DNA of 64,000 bases from Balneolaceae bacterium UBA3186 (GTDB lineage Bacteria; Bacteroidota; Rhodothermia; Balneolales; Balneolaceae): NCBI GenBank assembly GCA_002364085.1, contig DEXK01000014.1, forward strand, positions 101,495-165,494, given 5' to 3'. The notes below the pieces were generated by a model. That model did not search any database, was not told the origin of the DNA, and was given only the letters and a program-made list of their open reading frames with translations. Both the position numbers and the translations under genes were made by a program. Positions 1 to 9,377 of the stretch are shown piece by piece (positions within the stretch are counted from its first letter, which is position 1; each line of letters begins with the position of its first letter).

Positions 1-318
1 CATATTAAGTCCACCTTCGGTAGTTAGTTCTTCTCTACCTTCAGGAACAAGGGTACAAAGATGAGGATTTGTTTCTTTTAGAATGGAAATCATTTCATCA
101 GAAGCTGCCATTTCGAAATCCAATTTTCCGGTCACTGATTCTTTTAAAGCAATCACATCTTCATCTTTTATGTGTCTACGATCTCCACGTAAGTGAAAAA
201 CAATGCCTGAAGCACCTGAAAGCTCACAAATTTTGGCCGCTTCAACAGGACTGGGATAACCTTCTCCTCTTGCGTTTCTTAGAGTTGCAACATGATCTAT
301 ATTAACCAGTAAATACAT
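1..318 (-). CDS. pdxJ: Pyridoxine 5'-phosphate synthase, N-terminal part (runs off the window)
   Basis: Reading the minus strand from an ATG at 318 gives 106 codons without a stop, running off the left edge. The protein starts MYLLVNIDHVATLRNARGE, then has LRGDRRHI and ends LVPEGREELTTEGG, the conserved N-terminal block of PdxJ. The enzyme condenses 1-deoxyxylulose 5-phosphate with 3-amino-2-oxopropyl phosphate to make pyridoxine 5'-phosphate, in the DXP-dependent vitamin B6 route in the cytosol. The gene is divergent from the NlpC/P60 gene, with a 91-bp spacer. Only the first half or less is present, so the catalytic C-terminal part cannot be checked. Confidence 0.93.
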   Translation of the reverse strand, partial: MYLLVNIDHVATLRNARGEGYPSPVEAAKICELSGASGIVFHLRGDRRHIKDEDVIALKESVTGKLDFEMAASDEMISILKETNPHLCTLVPEGREELTTEGGLNM

Positions 319-409
319 TAAATTGCTTTAATTTAGGATAAATTTTTAGTTCATTTGTACTAAATTAAGATAATGATTTAAAATCAGCTTTTTCATCTAA
401 AGACACTAA

Positions 410-985
410 ATGTCAATTAAGCATCTTTTATTGGTTGGGGTATTGTTTGCGTCGTGTGGAGTTCTAAAACGGGGGACAATTCCATGGGAAGAAAGAGCTA
501 ATAAGGCTGAAATAGAAAGCAGTGATGTTGAACCAACTCTTTCAGAAGTTAAACCAGAAGTAGCCTTAACAACTTCGGCCTCTACACCGGCATCCCGTGC
601 TCTTTCAAAGGACGAAAAAAAACTACGAAGTATACTGGATGAAGCTTTTAAAGATTGGAAAGGTGTTCCATATCTACTAGGAGGAAATGGATACGATGGG
701 ATTGATTGCTCAGCTTTTTTACAAATTGTATTCGCAGACTACTTTGATATTAAACTTCCGAGAGTAACTGCCGATCAGATTAAAGTAGGTAAATCAGTAA
801 AAAAAAATAATATAAAGATCGGGGACTTGGTCTTTTTCAGAACAGGGAAAAAAACTATGCACGCAGGAATAATGATAAATGATCAACAGTTTATGCATGC
901 ATCAACAAGTTCAGGTGTAATGATATCAGCACTCCAGGAGAGATATTGGAGCGATGCTTATTTAACGACAAGGAGAGTGCTTTGA
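410..985 (+). CDS. NlpC/P60 family cell-wall hydrolase lipoprotein
   Basis: A 191-residue protein. The N-terminus has a lipoprotein signal with lipobox LFASC (Cys16 lipidated), followed by a Ser/Thr/Glu-rich linker to about residue 70. The rest is an NlpC/P60 domain: nucleophile Cys100 in GIDCSAF, His151 in TMHAGI and a third polar residue, His163, in FMHAST. Family members cleave peptide stems of peptidoglycan, usually at D-Glu-DAP bonds. The signal suggests anchoring in a periplasm-facing membrane. The stop codon overlaps the likely start of the downstream sensor kinase, so the two genes are probably co-transcribed. The domain call is firm; the substrate is not known. Confidence 0.88.
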   Translation: MSIKHLLLVGVLFASCGVLKRGTIPWEERANKAEIESSDVEPTLSEVKPEVALTTSASTPASRALSKDEKKLRSILDEAFKDWKGVPYLLGGNGYDGIDCSAFLQIVFADYFDIKLPRVTADQIKVGKSVKKNNIKIGDLVFFRTGKKTMHAGIMINDQQFMHASTSSGVMISALQERYWSDAYLTTRRVL

Positions 986-3903
986 GCTTTTTTGAGAGAA
1001 TTTCCCCTAAACAGATATACTTAATTGCGGTATCTACGCTAATTGTGTTGATCGTTTCTAATCAACTGCTAATCCATAAAATTTTAGATGAGAAGCAAGA
1101 CGATGCTACTGTAATTAATTTGGCAGGAAGGCAACGAATGTTGGGGCAAAAAATCGCTAAGACTGTTTATCTGGCCGAAAACGGAGAGATCGATTTGCAG
1201 GGTCTAAAAAGAGATGTAGAAAAGTGGGCATTAGTTCATGAAGGATTAACAAACGGAAATCAAGAATTTGGTATTGAGGCTATCGAAATAGAAGAGATCA
1301 AGCAGCTTTTTTCTGAATTAGAACCCCACCAAGTAGCTATACAGGAATCGCTTGCCAACCTTTCTACACAACAAGATGTAATTAACTCAATTCCGATAAT
1401 CCAAAAACATGAGGCATCTTTTCTTACAAAGATGGATGAAATAGTGGATGTTTTTGAGTCAGTTTCTAACAACTCAGTTCAGAAGTTAATTTGGTTTGAG
1501 ATCGGTCTGGGTTTGTTTTCAATTTTGATACTTGGACTAGGGTTCTCTTTGGTATTCAAAATATTTTCAAAGCAAATAGGAGTTAAAAATGAGGAATTAG
1601 AAAAGATTACTTCAGAATTGGTTCAAGCTGAAAATGTTTTAGAAATATCTGAGAAAATCGGTGGAGTAGTAAGTTGGGTTTTTGACTTCGAAAAAAATAG
1701 AGAACTATATGGTCAAAATTTATTGGATTTATATGGGTTTGACTCCAAACCGGAAAGAATAACAGAGGCAATTCTAAAAATTGTGCATCCGGATGATCTT
1801 GAAAAAGTAAAGAGGGCTTTTTTTAAGGCTAATAAGAAAAGAAAACCTTGGAAAGTTGAATACAGAATAGAATCCCCAACAGGAGAAATAAAGTACATCC
1901 TTGCTATAGTTTCAGTAATAAAAACGAATCATGAAGGTAAAATAGTTAGGGTAATTGGTACAAGCCAGGATGTAACCGAGTCTAAGAAGAACGAAGCAGA
2001 ACTAACGAGTAGAAAACAAAAGCTGGAACTGTCATTAAAAACTCTGCAGGAAATTCAAGAAGTAGCAAAAATTGGTACGTGGGAAGTTGATCTGCAAACA
2101 ATGTCTGCTTTTTGGTCAGATGAGGTCTATAGAATCCATGAAGTAGAAACTGGAACACCGATCAAAGTAGAAGAAGGAATTAATTTCTATAGAGAAGATT
2201 ACAGAGAAATTATTCAAGAGTCGATTAATGATGCAATTGAAAATAAATCATCATGGGATGAAGAGTGTATTCTTCTAACAAAAACAGGTAAGGAAATATG
2301 GGTAAGAGCTATAGGATATCCATTTTTTGAGAATGATAATCTCGTTGGTCTAAGGGGTTTGTTCATGGATATTGATGAACGAAAAAGAGCAAGTCAGGAG
2401 CTGGATAAAGCAAATGAAAAATTACAACTTTCTGTAGAAGCAGGGCAGCTTGCTATATGGATCTGGGATATGAAAACTAATCAGCTGGAATGGAATGATC
2501 AGGCTTACGAAGTTTTTGGAGTACCGAAAGATTTTGAGCCCACTTTTGAGAAATTCAGTTCTATGATCCATCCTGATGATTTGAACTATGTGGTAGAAGC
2601 AACCCAAAGAACCATTGAAACCGATGAAAAATTGGATATACAATTCAGGTTCAACAAAGGAGATGGGAAAGAAATCATATTAAGCGGAAGAGGGGATGTT
2701 GTTAGGGATGAGGATGGTAACCCAGTACAGATGATCGGTATTAATATGGATGTTACTGAGCGAAACGAAATGGTTGAGAATCTTAAACGACAGGAATCTC
2801 AGCTAAGAAGTTTTGTGGAACAGGCACCTGCTGCTGTAGCTATGTTTGATACCGAAATGAATTATGTGACCGTCAGTAACAAATGGTACGAGCATAATAG
2901 AATAGAAGGCGAAGATATTATTGGACGTTCTCATTATGAAGTTTTGCCTCAGGTAGCAAAAAGAAAGGATTGGGTAAAAATTCACAAAAGAGTATTGTCA
3001 GGTGAGGAATTATCAAATGATAGAGATCAATTTGTAAGAAAAGATGGTTCTGAGATATGGATTAGCTGGACCGGAATTCCTTGGTATAATAGAGAAATGA
3101 AAATAGGTGGTATTATCCTTTATGTAACTGATATCAGTAAGGATGTGGAGTATACCGAGAAACTAGAAAGTGAAATTAAGGAGAGAACAGAGCAGATTCG
3201 TCAACAAACTGAAAATCTTGAAATAGTAAACAAAGAACTGGAAGCATTCAGCTATTCCATATCTCATGACCTTAGAGCTCCTCTTAGGTCAATAAACGGA
3301 TTCACAGATATTCTTTTAGAAGATTACTCAGATCAACTAGATGATGAGGGTAAACGCTTAATGGGAATAGTAAAAGAAAGCGCTGTAAATATGGGACAAT
3401 TGATTGACGATATATTAAAATTTTCAAGGCTTGGAAAAAAGAAAATTCAGAAATCACAAATAGATATGAAAAAACTATTTGAAAGTGTTTGCGAAAATGA
3501 ATTGAAAGTTTATAATGAAGAGAAAATTGAGTTATCGATTTCAGAGTTGCCGGAAGCAAAGGGAGATGTAACCTTATTGCAGCAGGTGGTAGTGAATCTG
3601 GTTTCTAATGCACTAAAATATTCTTCAAATGAGGATAAAAGTATTGTAAATATAGGATATGAGGTTTCTGATACGAATAAAACCATATACTATATCAAGG
3701 ATAACGGAGTAGGATTTAACATGGAATACAAAGATAAATTGTTCGGTGTTTTCCAAAGACTACATACTAAAAGTGAATTTGAGGGCACAGGTGTTGGTTT
3801 GGCAATTGTTAAAAGAATTATAAACAGGCATGGAGGCAGAATTTGGGCAGAAAGTGAAGTTGGAATAGGATCAACTTTTTTCTTTTCATTACCTAACGGC
3901 TAA
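982..3903 (+). CDS. Membrane sensor histidine kinase with PilJ-like sensor region and four PAS domains
   Basis: I choose a TTG start at 982, in the overlap TTGA with the preceding stop and 6 nt after AGGAG (971-975). It gives MSFFERISPKQ just before the first membrane segment. An alternative TTG at 946 also follows an AGGAG, but would lie inside the conserved NlpC C-terminus. The 973-residue protein has TM1 (about 8-32), a sensor region with NLAGRQRMLGQKIAK as in PilJ-type N-terminal domains, TM2 (about 174-200), four PAS/PAC units (about 220-735), a coiled linker, HisKA with phospho-His in SISHDLRAP (about 760), and HATPase with N box LVSNALKYS and G box DNGVGF. It is an intact kinase. The receiver genes directly downstream are likely partners. 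Confidence 0.9.
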   Translation: MSFFERISPKQIYLIAVSTLIVLIVSNQLLIHKILDEKQDDATVINLAGRQRMLGQKIAKTVYLAENGEIDLQGLKRDVEKWALVHEGLTNGNQEFGIEAIEIEEIKQLFSELEPHQVAIQESLANLSTQQDVINSIPIIQKHEASFLTKMDEIVDVFESVSNNSVQKLIWFEIGLGLFSILILGLGFSLVFKIFSKQIGVKNEELEKITSELVQAENVLEISEKIGGVVSWVFDFEKNRELYGQNLLDLYGFDSKPERITEAILKIVHPDDLEKVKRAFFKANKKRKPWKVEYRIESPTGEIKYILAIVSVIKTNHEGKIVRVIGTSQDVTESKKNEAELTSRKQKLELSLKTLQEIQEVAKIGTWEVDLQTMSAFWSDEVYRIHEVETGTPIKVEEGINFYREDYREIIQESINDAIENKSSWDEECILLTKTGKEIWVRAIGYPFFENDNLVGLRGLFMDIDERKRASQELDKANEKLQLSVEAGQLAIWIWDMKTNQLEWNDQAYEVFGVPKDFEPTFEKFSSMIHPDDLNYVVEATQRTIETDEKLDIQFRFNKGDGKEIILSGRGDVVRDEDGNPVQMIGINMDVTERNEMVENLKRQESQLRSFVEQAPAAVAMFDTEMNYVTVSNKWYEHNRIEGEDIIGRSHYEVLPQVAKRKDWVKIHKRVLSGEELSNDRDQFVRKDGSEIWISWTGIPWYNREMKIGGIILYVTDISKDVEYTEKLESEIKERTEQIRQQTENLEIVNKELEAFSYSISHDLRAPLRSINGFTDILLEDYSDQLDDEGKRLMGIVKESAVNMGQLIDDILKFSRLGKKKIQKSQIDMKKLFESVCENELKVYNEEKIELSISELPEAKGDVTLLQQVVVNLVSNALKYSSNEDKSIVNIGYEVSDTNKTIYYIKDNGVGFNMEYKDKLFGVFQRLHTKSEFEGTGVGLAIVKRIINRHGGRIWAESEVGIGSTFFFSLPNG

Positions 3904-3934
3904 AAATTTAGTTAACAAATAAAAGAGAAAGAAT

Positions 3935-4375
3935 ATGGATATAAATAAAACAGTAGAGATTTTATTGGTTGAGGATAATGATAATGATGCCGAAATGGCG
4001 CTGCGAGCCCTCAAAAAAAATAATATAAGCAACAAAGTAACACGCTTAAAAGATGGGGAAGAGGCACTCGATTTTCTTTTTTGTAAAGGAGATTATGAAG
4101 GGAGAAATATCCATAATCTTCCAAAAGTGATACTTTTGGACTTAAAGATGCCTAAAGTAGACGGATTGGAAGTTTTGAAAGCTGTCAGATCAAACAAAGA
4201 TACAGAGAAGGTGCCCATTGTCATGCTTACCTCATCAAGAGAAGAGCGGGATGTTGTAGAAGGCTACAAACTTGGTGTAAACAGTTTTATTGTTAAACCT
4301 GTTGAATTCAACACATTTATGGAAGCCGTTAAAGATATAGGTATTTATTGGGTGTTATTGAACGAGCTACCTTAA
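3935..4375 (+). CDS. Stand-alone response regulator receiver (Rcp1-like CheY)
   Basis: A 146-residue single receiver domain with no output domain. The acidic pocket is Glu13-Asp14, the phosphoacceptor is Asp69 in LLDLKMP, the switch residue is in VMLTSS and the conserved Lys is in FIVKPVEF. The long insert before the acceptor strand (FCKGDYEGR) is typical of Rcp1-type regulators that serve phytochrome-like and PAS kinases. The gene lies 31 nt after the PAS kinase and 30 nt before the receiver-GAF-HisKA_2 gene, so it is the probable first phosphoryl acceptor in this run. The output is unknown. It could shuttle phosphate to an Hpt protein such as the one at 9378. Confidence 0.88.
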   Translation: MDINKTVEILLVEDNDNDAEMALRALKKNNISNKVTRLKDGEEALDFLFCKGDYEGRNIHNLPKVILLDLKMPKVDGLEVLKAVRSNKDTEKVPIVMLTSSREERDVVEGYKLGVNSFIVKPVEFNTFMEAVKDIGIYWVLLNELP

Positions 4376-4405
4376 TAATTCCCTGAAATAAGAGCCAACC
4401 ATATT

Positions 4406-6004
4406 ATGGTTATAAAGTTGCTATATATAGAAGATTCCATCCTGGACTATGAGCTATTGGTCAGAGAATTGAGGGCAATGGAGCAGGGATTTGAAGTTAA
4501 ATTAGCAACAAATAAGTCTGAATTTGAACAATTGATGAATAGCTGGGATCCTGATCTGATTATCTCAGATTATACTCTTGAAACTTATTCTGGAATAGAA
4601 AATTTAAGGCACGCGAAAAAAGTACGTCCCGGTATACCTGTAATTATGCTTTCGGGTGATATTACCAGGGAACAAGAAATAGAATTGTTAGAAAATCGTG
4701 CTAACGATGTACTTACAAAGGACAACCTGAAAAGATTACCATTTGCTATAAAAAGAATATTAAATGAGCAAAAGGATAAAGAAGAACTTAACAACACACT
4801 TACAGAGCTTGCCGGGAACTTGGTTTTTCAGGAAGCTCTAGCTGAGATTTCATTCCGTCTAAATTCATTGGACTCTTTTACAAGAAAGATGAATGATGTA
4901 ATTAAAAAACTTGGTGAGATAGTAGACGTATCCAGAGTTTATATTTTTGAAGATTTCAACTCCGGGCTTAATACAAGGAATACATTTGAATGGTGTGCAC
5001 CAGGAGTTACACCTCAGATCGAAAATCTTCAGTTTCTAGATTATAATGAAGATATGCCCTCCCTTAAGCAGATCTTAATTAATGATGGCTTTATGAAGGC
5101 TGAAGATATTAAAGAGTTGCCCGCTGATATGGTGGCAGTGTTGGAGCCTCAAGACATTAAATCTTTAATCGTATATCCGATTAGTGTTGGGGAAGAATTT
5201 TATGGGTTTATAGGGTTTGATGAGGTAAGAGAACCACGGGCGTGGACCAATTCAGAGGATAAACTTATTAAATCTATTTCAGGCTTGATAAGTAATGCTT
5301 TTAGTGAATACAGATACGAACAAAGACTCAAGAGATCGAACAAGAAACTCAATAAATTACTTTCAGAAAAAGAATTATTGGTAGGAGAGGTACATCATAG
5401 AGTTAAAAACAATCTTGCTCTTATTTCAGGGTTTCTTCAATTAGATCAAATGAATTTAGGCGTAAAAGATAAAGGGGAGATAATTTCGGTTAATATTTTA
5501 CGGATTAAATCCATTGCTATTATTCATGAGTTGGTGTATGAACAAGGTAATTTCACTAATATTTCAGTTGCTGAAACTGTAAAAAAAGTACTTTATGAAA
5601 GTTTTTTGCAAGAGAGGATCCAGGATATAAATATTGAAATCAAATCTGATGATGACCACGCTGAGTTTAATATTAATCAAGCAGTTACATTGTCACTATT
5701 GATCAGCGAAATGATCTTTGAGATTTTCAGATATAAAGGTGATGATAAACTTATACCTAATGAAGACGTTAAAGTTGAAATAATTCAAAACGAGGTAAAT
5801 ATTTTAATCAAGATCTTAAACAATGACTTGACCAGAGTTACAAGTTTGCTTCTAGAAGTAAATGAGCAAAATTTTTCAGAAATTTTTAGAGTGTTAGCCA
5901 AACAGTTAGGAGCAAAGATTGAGATAGATCAAATGAACGGATTTATTCAAATCGAGTTCGAGTGCAGAGACGTTAAGGGTTCGAGCAGTGCCTTGCCTAA
6001 ATAA
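4406..6004 (+). CDS. Receiver-GAF-HisKA_2 protein with a degenerate ATPase domain
   Basis: A 532-residue cytosolic protein. A receiver domain (1-125) has acidic Glu9-Asp10 and Asp55 in IISDYTLE. A GAF domain lies at about 145-300. A HisKA_2 dimerisation helix has the phospho-His in EVHHRVKNNLAL (about 330). The C-terminal part aligns with a HATPase fold, but the N box reads LLISEMIFEIFRY where HisKA_2 kinases have NEL-x2-NALK-like residues, and no DNGxG box is found (ILNNDLTR at that place). It therefore probably cannot bind ATP, and may accept phosphate on His like a histidine phosphotransferase. It is the third gene of the signalling run. Domain order is firm; the loss of kinase activity is inferred. 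Confidence 0.82.
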   Translation: MVIKLLYIEDSILDYELLVRELRAMEQGFEVKLATNKSEFEQLMNSWDPDLIISDYTLETYSGIENLRHAKKVRPGIPVIMLSGDITREQEIELLENRANDVLTKDNLKRLPFAIKRILNEQKDKEELNNTLTELAGNLVFQEALAEISFRLNSLDSFTRKMNDVIKKLGEIVDVSRVYIFEDFNSGLNTRNTFEWCAPGVTPQIENLQFLDYNEDMPSLKQILINDGFMKAEDIKELPADMVAVLEPQDIKSLIVYPISVGEEFYGFIGFDEVREPRAWTNSEDKLIKSISGLISNAFSEYRYEQRLKRSNKKLNKLLSEKELLVGEVHHRVKNNLALISGFLQLDQMNLGVKDKGEIISVNILRIKSIAIIHELVYEQGNFTNISVAETVKKVLYESFLQERIQDINIEIKSDDDHAEFNINQAVTLSLLISEMIFEIFRYKGDDKLIPNEDVKVEIIQNEVNILIKILNNDLTRVTSLLLEVNEQNFSEIFRVLAKQLGAKIEIDQMNGFIQIEFECRDVKGSSSALPK

Positions 6005-6018
6005 AACTAGTGTGGGAA

Positions 6019-7209
6019 TTAAGCCTTTCTTTGCTCAAATATATATCTCATCATATGCTCGTATTCTTCACTTAATTCAACATTTCTTCTTGCCATCATC
6101 GCTTTCATAACCTCAAGTGCTTTATCAAATCTGAACTCCGGATTTTTTTCGCCGTCCAGCCATGTAAAAGAGGGTATATATTTTGGAGGAAATGCAGAGG
6201 TAAATATGTTTGAAGAAACTCCGCATGTGGTACCCGTAGACAGCATCGAGTTGATAGAAGTTTTGGAATGATCACCCATAACTGTACCAAAGAATTGAAA
6301 ACCTACTTTATAAAATTCTTTAGTTTCCCAGTCTTGAATGCGTACAAAGTCATAATTATTCTTCAAATTCGAAGTGTTCGAATCAGCTCCTAAATTACAC
6401 CATTGTCCAAAAATTGAGTTTCCAACAAATCCATCATGTGCTTTGTTAGAGTAGGAATGAAATATTGTTGAAGAAACCTCTCCGCCTACTTTACTAAACG
6501 GTCCTATTGTTGATGAGTCGTATACTCGAGCGGTCATCTTTACAGTAGCATTGTTACATATAGCAACAGGTCCTTTTAGGATCGCACCTGCTTCTATAAC
6601 TGAATTAGGACCAATATAAATAGGTCCTTTATTGGCCATAAGTATTACTCCGGGTTCTATTGTGGCACTTTCATCAATAAATATATTGTCAGGTTTTTCG
6701 AGTATAGTGTCTTTTATATTGTGCGTTTCACTTACAGATTTGATGTTTAAGAGTTCTATGTCTTCTTTAATTTGAGGTCCATTCAATTCAAGTAACCCCC
6801 AAAGATATTCTACAAAAACTGGTTTAAAATTAAGGTCAATTTTATTTGCTGAGTCAAGTTTAGCATAGGTTAACTCATCTAGCGGCTTAGCTGAAAGAAA
6901 ACAAACAGGCTCATCTTTATAATAAAAGGCATCATTTATCTTAGCATTACCAATTGATTTCAGCAGCTGTTCAGATGGTAGAAACCTGGAATTGATATAT
7001 AAGCATGCTTTTTCTTCATCAGGAGAGGGGGAGGAAAACAGTAACTCAAGATTTCTTCGAGTTTTCCAGCCTATAAATTCCGGTTCTAAACAGTAGTTCC
7101 ATTTTTCCAAAATCGTCAGAATACCTATTCTAAGATCCCAAAGAGGCCTGGTAAGTGTAAGAGGTTTAAATCTTCGGGAAATGGTGTCTTCAAAAAATAT
7201 GATCTGCAT
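6019..7209 (-). CDS. GlmU-family sugar nucleotidyltransferase/acetyltransferase-like protein
   Basis: A 396-residue protein. It begins MQIIFFEDTISRRFKPLTLT followed by RPLWDLRIG, the N-terminal pattern of the Bacteroidetes-type GlmU-like family. From about residue 175 it has hexapeptide repeats forming a left-handed beta helix (for example GPIYIGPNSVIEAGAIL). Family members are thought to carry out glucosamine-1-phosphate acetylation and/or UDP-GlcNAc formation, but the classical GlmU GxGTRM loop is absent, so the uridylyl role is uncertain. It is divergent from glmS with an 86-bp spacer, which supports a role in UDP-GlcNAc supply. Its 3' end converges on the receiver-GAF gene with 14 bp between. 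Confidence 0.8.
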   Translation of the reverse strand: MQIIFFEDTISRRFKPLTLTRPLWDLRIGILTILEKWNYCLEPEFIGWKTRRNLELLFSSPSPDEEKACLYINSRFLPSEQLLKSIGNAKINDAFYYKDEPVCFLSAKPLDELTYAKLDSANKIDLNFKPVFVEYLWGLLELNGPQIKEDIELLNIKSVSETHNIKDTILEKPDNIFIDESATIEPGVILMANKGPIYIGPNSVIEAGAILKGPVAICNNATVKMTARVYDSSTIGPFSKVGGEVSSTIFHSYSNKAHDGFVGNSIFGQWCNLGADSNTSNLKNNYDFVRIQDWETKEFYKVGFQFFGTVMGDHSKTSINSMLSTGTTCGVSSNIFTSAFPPKYIPSFTWLDGEKNPEFRFDKALEVMKAMMARRNVELSEEYEHMMRYIFEQRKA

Positions 7210-7295
7210 TTTAAAATAATTAGAGACTTATATAAATAATGTAGTTGGTAATATCTATATTTACAGGATAGAGTTAAAGCTTTAAAAAAAAAATT

Positions 7296-9128
7296 ATGTG
7301 TGGAATTGTTGGGTACATCGGTGAGAAAAGAGCAAGTGATGTTATTATCAAAGGGCTTAAGAGGTTAGAATATAGAGGTTATGACTCAGCTGGTGTCGCT
7401 CTATTTAATGGGGAACTCGAGATAAAGAAATGCAAAGGTAAGGTTGTAAAGCTCGAGTCTTTATTAACAAAGGATGATCAGGCAAGGGTTGGAATAGGTC
7501 ATACAAGATGGGCAACTCATGGTGAGCCTAATGATATCAACTCTCATCCTCATACTAGTAGCAACGGAAAGCTGGCATTAGTACATAACGGTATCATTGA
7601 AAACTATAATTCCTTAAAGAAGATACTAGAATCCAAGGGACATACTTTCTATTCTCAGACTGATACAGAAGTGTTGGCGAAATTAATTGAAGATGTGTAC
7701 TCAAAAAACTCGGATGATTTCAAAAAGTCTGTTCAAATAGCACTTTCACAAATTGAAGGCACATATGGTGTTGCAATAATTCATTCGGATTTTCCCGATC
7801 AAATAATTGTGGCAAGAAAAGGATCACCGCTTCTTATTGGGGTGGGTGATAATGAAATGTTGATTGCTTCAGATGCGTCTGCAGTTGCAGAATATACAGA
7901 TCAGGTTGTTTATTTAGATGACGGAGAGATTGCTGTTATCAAAAAAGATGATTACCAAGTTCATACTTTAGATGATAATTCCCTTATAAAAGAAGTCCAC
8001 GAACTTGCACTAAGTATCGAGGAAATTGAAAAAGGTGGGTATGAATTTTTTATGCACAAGGAGATATTTGAGCAGCCAAAGGCAATTTCAGATTGTTTAA
8101 GAGGGCGCCTGGATCCTGAAAATGGAACCATTACATTGGGTGGTATAAAAGATGTGTTAGAAAAAATGGCTGATGCTAAGCGTTTGATAATTGCGGCATG
8201 TGGTACTAGTTGGCATTCAGGAATTGTTGGGGAGTATCTTTTTGAGTCATTGGCGAAAGTATCTGTTGAGGTGGAATATGCATCTGAGTTAAGATATAAA
8301 GAGTCTTTGATAGGTGAAGGGGATGTGATGATTGTGATTTCCCAAAGTGGCGAAACTGCTGATACGTTAGCAGCTTTGAGACAAGCTAAAGAGAATGGCG
8401 CGCTAGTGCTTGGAGTAGTAAACGTGGTAGGTTCAACAATTGCACGTGAAACAGATGCCGGAGTTTATATTCATGCCGGGCCCGAGATTGGTGTAGCGTC
8501 GACTAAAGCTTTTACCGGTCAGGTTACAGTTCTAACATTGATGGCTATTAAACTAGCTCAGGTAAAAGGTACTATTTCAAAAGAAAAAGCTGACAGGCTT
8601 ATCAAAGAGTTAAATAGAATCCCATCTAAGATGGAAAAGATTTTAGAAAAAAGTAGCGAACTTGATGCTGTTTCAAATCTGTTTTCTTACGCTCCTAACT
8701 TTTTGTATTTGGGTAGATCTTTTGGGTTCCCGGTTGCCTTAGAAGGTGCGTTAAAATTAAAGGAGATTTCGTATATCCACGCTGAAGGTTACCCTGCTGC
8801 AGAGATGAAACATGGTCCTATTGCTTTAATTGATGAGATGATGCCTGTTGTAGTAATTGCAGGTACAAATCATACTAATGACAAGATGGTAAGTAATATT
8901 GAAGAAGTCCGTGCCAGAAAAGGAAGGATTATCTCAATAATTACAGAAGGAAATGAAGAAGTGGAAAACTTATCAGAATTTAGTTTTTCCGTTCCAGATA
9001 CCGAAGATGAGTTTTCACCTCTTTTAACGGTGATCCCACTTCAGATTTTGTCTTATAACATAGCTGTAAACAGAGGTTGTGATGTGGATCAGCCTCGAAA
9101 CCTGGCAAAAAGTGTTACTGTAGAATAG
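7296..9128 (+). CDS. glmS: Glutamine--fructose-6-phosphate aminotransferase (isomerizing)
   Basis: A full-length 610-residue protein. It starts MCGIVGYIGEK, so Cys2 is the glutaminase nucleophile after Met removal. The glutamine amidotransferase class II domain (1-225) has GHTRWATHG and HNGIIEN. Two SIS sugar isomerase domains follow, with CGTSWHSG and SQSGETADT in the first, and the C-terminus ends in the family pattern DQPRNLAKSVTVE. It makes glucosamine 6-phosphate from fructose 6-phosphate and glutamine, the entry step to UDP-GlcNAc, peptidoglycan and LPS. It is divergent from the GlmU-like gene, so the two steps are probably set together. No glmS ribozyme was recognised in the short leader. 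Confidence 0.97.
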   Translation: MCGIVGYIGEKRASDVIIKGLKRLEYRGYDSAGVALFNGELEIKKCKGKVVKLESLLTKDDQARVGIGHTRWATHGEPNDINSHPHTSSNGKLALVHNGIIENYNSLKKILESKGHTFYSQTDTEVLAKLIEDVYSKNSDDFKKSVQIALSQIEGTYGVAIIHSDFPDQIIVARKGSPLLIGVGDNEMLIASDASAVAEYTDQVVYLDDGEIAVIKKDDYQVHTLDDNSLIKEVHELALSIEEIEKGGYEFFMHKEIFEQPKAISDCLRGRLDPENGTITLGGIKDVLEKMADAKRLIIAACGTSWHSGIVGEYLFESLAKVSVEVEYASELRYKESLIGEGDVMIVISQSGETADTLAALRQAKENGALVLGVVNVVGSTIARETDAGVYIHAGPEIGVASTKAFTGQVTVLTLMAIKLAQVKGTISKEKADRLIKELNRIPSKMEKILEKSSELDAVSNLFSYAPNFLYLGRSFGFPVALEGALKLKEISYIHAEGYPAAEMKHGPIALIDEMMPVVVIAGTNHTNDKMVSNIEEVRARKGRIISIITEGNEEVENLSEFSFSVPDTEDEFSPLLTVIPLQILSYNIAVNRGCDVDQPRNLAKSVTVE

Positions 9129-9236
9129 GATAATACCGCAGTATACAGAGTAATTAAAAAATGTGGATAACTTGTTTTTAATTCCAGAATTTGTTTCTTT
9201 CAACTTCTCGAATGTTCATGGTTAGTAAATAAGGAA

Positions 9237-9311
9237 ATGAAAAACTGGAAAGCTCTGATTTTCAAAATTACAGTTTTAGTATTAGTGGGAATTGTAATTT
9301 TTACAGGTTAA
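9237..9311 (+). CDS. Possible 24-residue single-span membrane peptide
   Basis: An ATG at 9237 opens MKNWKALIFK followed by about 13 hydrophobic residues and a TAA at 9309. It looks like a minimal membrane peptide with a basic, Trp-containing N-terminus. A GGA lies only 1-2 nt upstream of the start, which is poor as a Shine-Dalgarno, though these bacteria often do without one. It lies in the 249-bp space between glmS and the Hpt gene. No homologue is recalled. It may be chance. Confidence 0.25.
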   Translation: MKNWKALIFKITVLVLVGIVIFTG

Positions 9312-9377
9312 GAACGAATTTTGAAAATGGTTATCACTTATTAGTAAAACAAGATTTAGAATTCATATATATGAATA

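Noticed and set aside
69..305. Plus-strand open frame opposite the left edge
   Set aside because: It is the reverse of pdxJ, which has clear family motifs on the minus strand.
7210..7295. glmS ribozyme in the leader of glmS
   Set aside because: The leader is under 90 bp, AT-rich, and lacks the conserved core.
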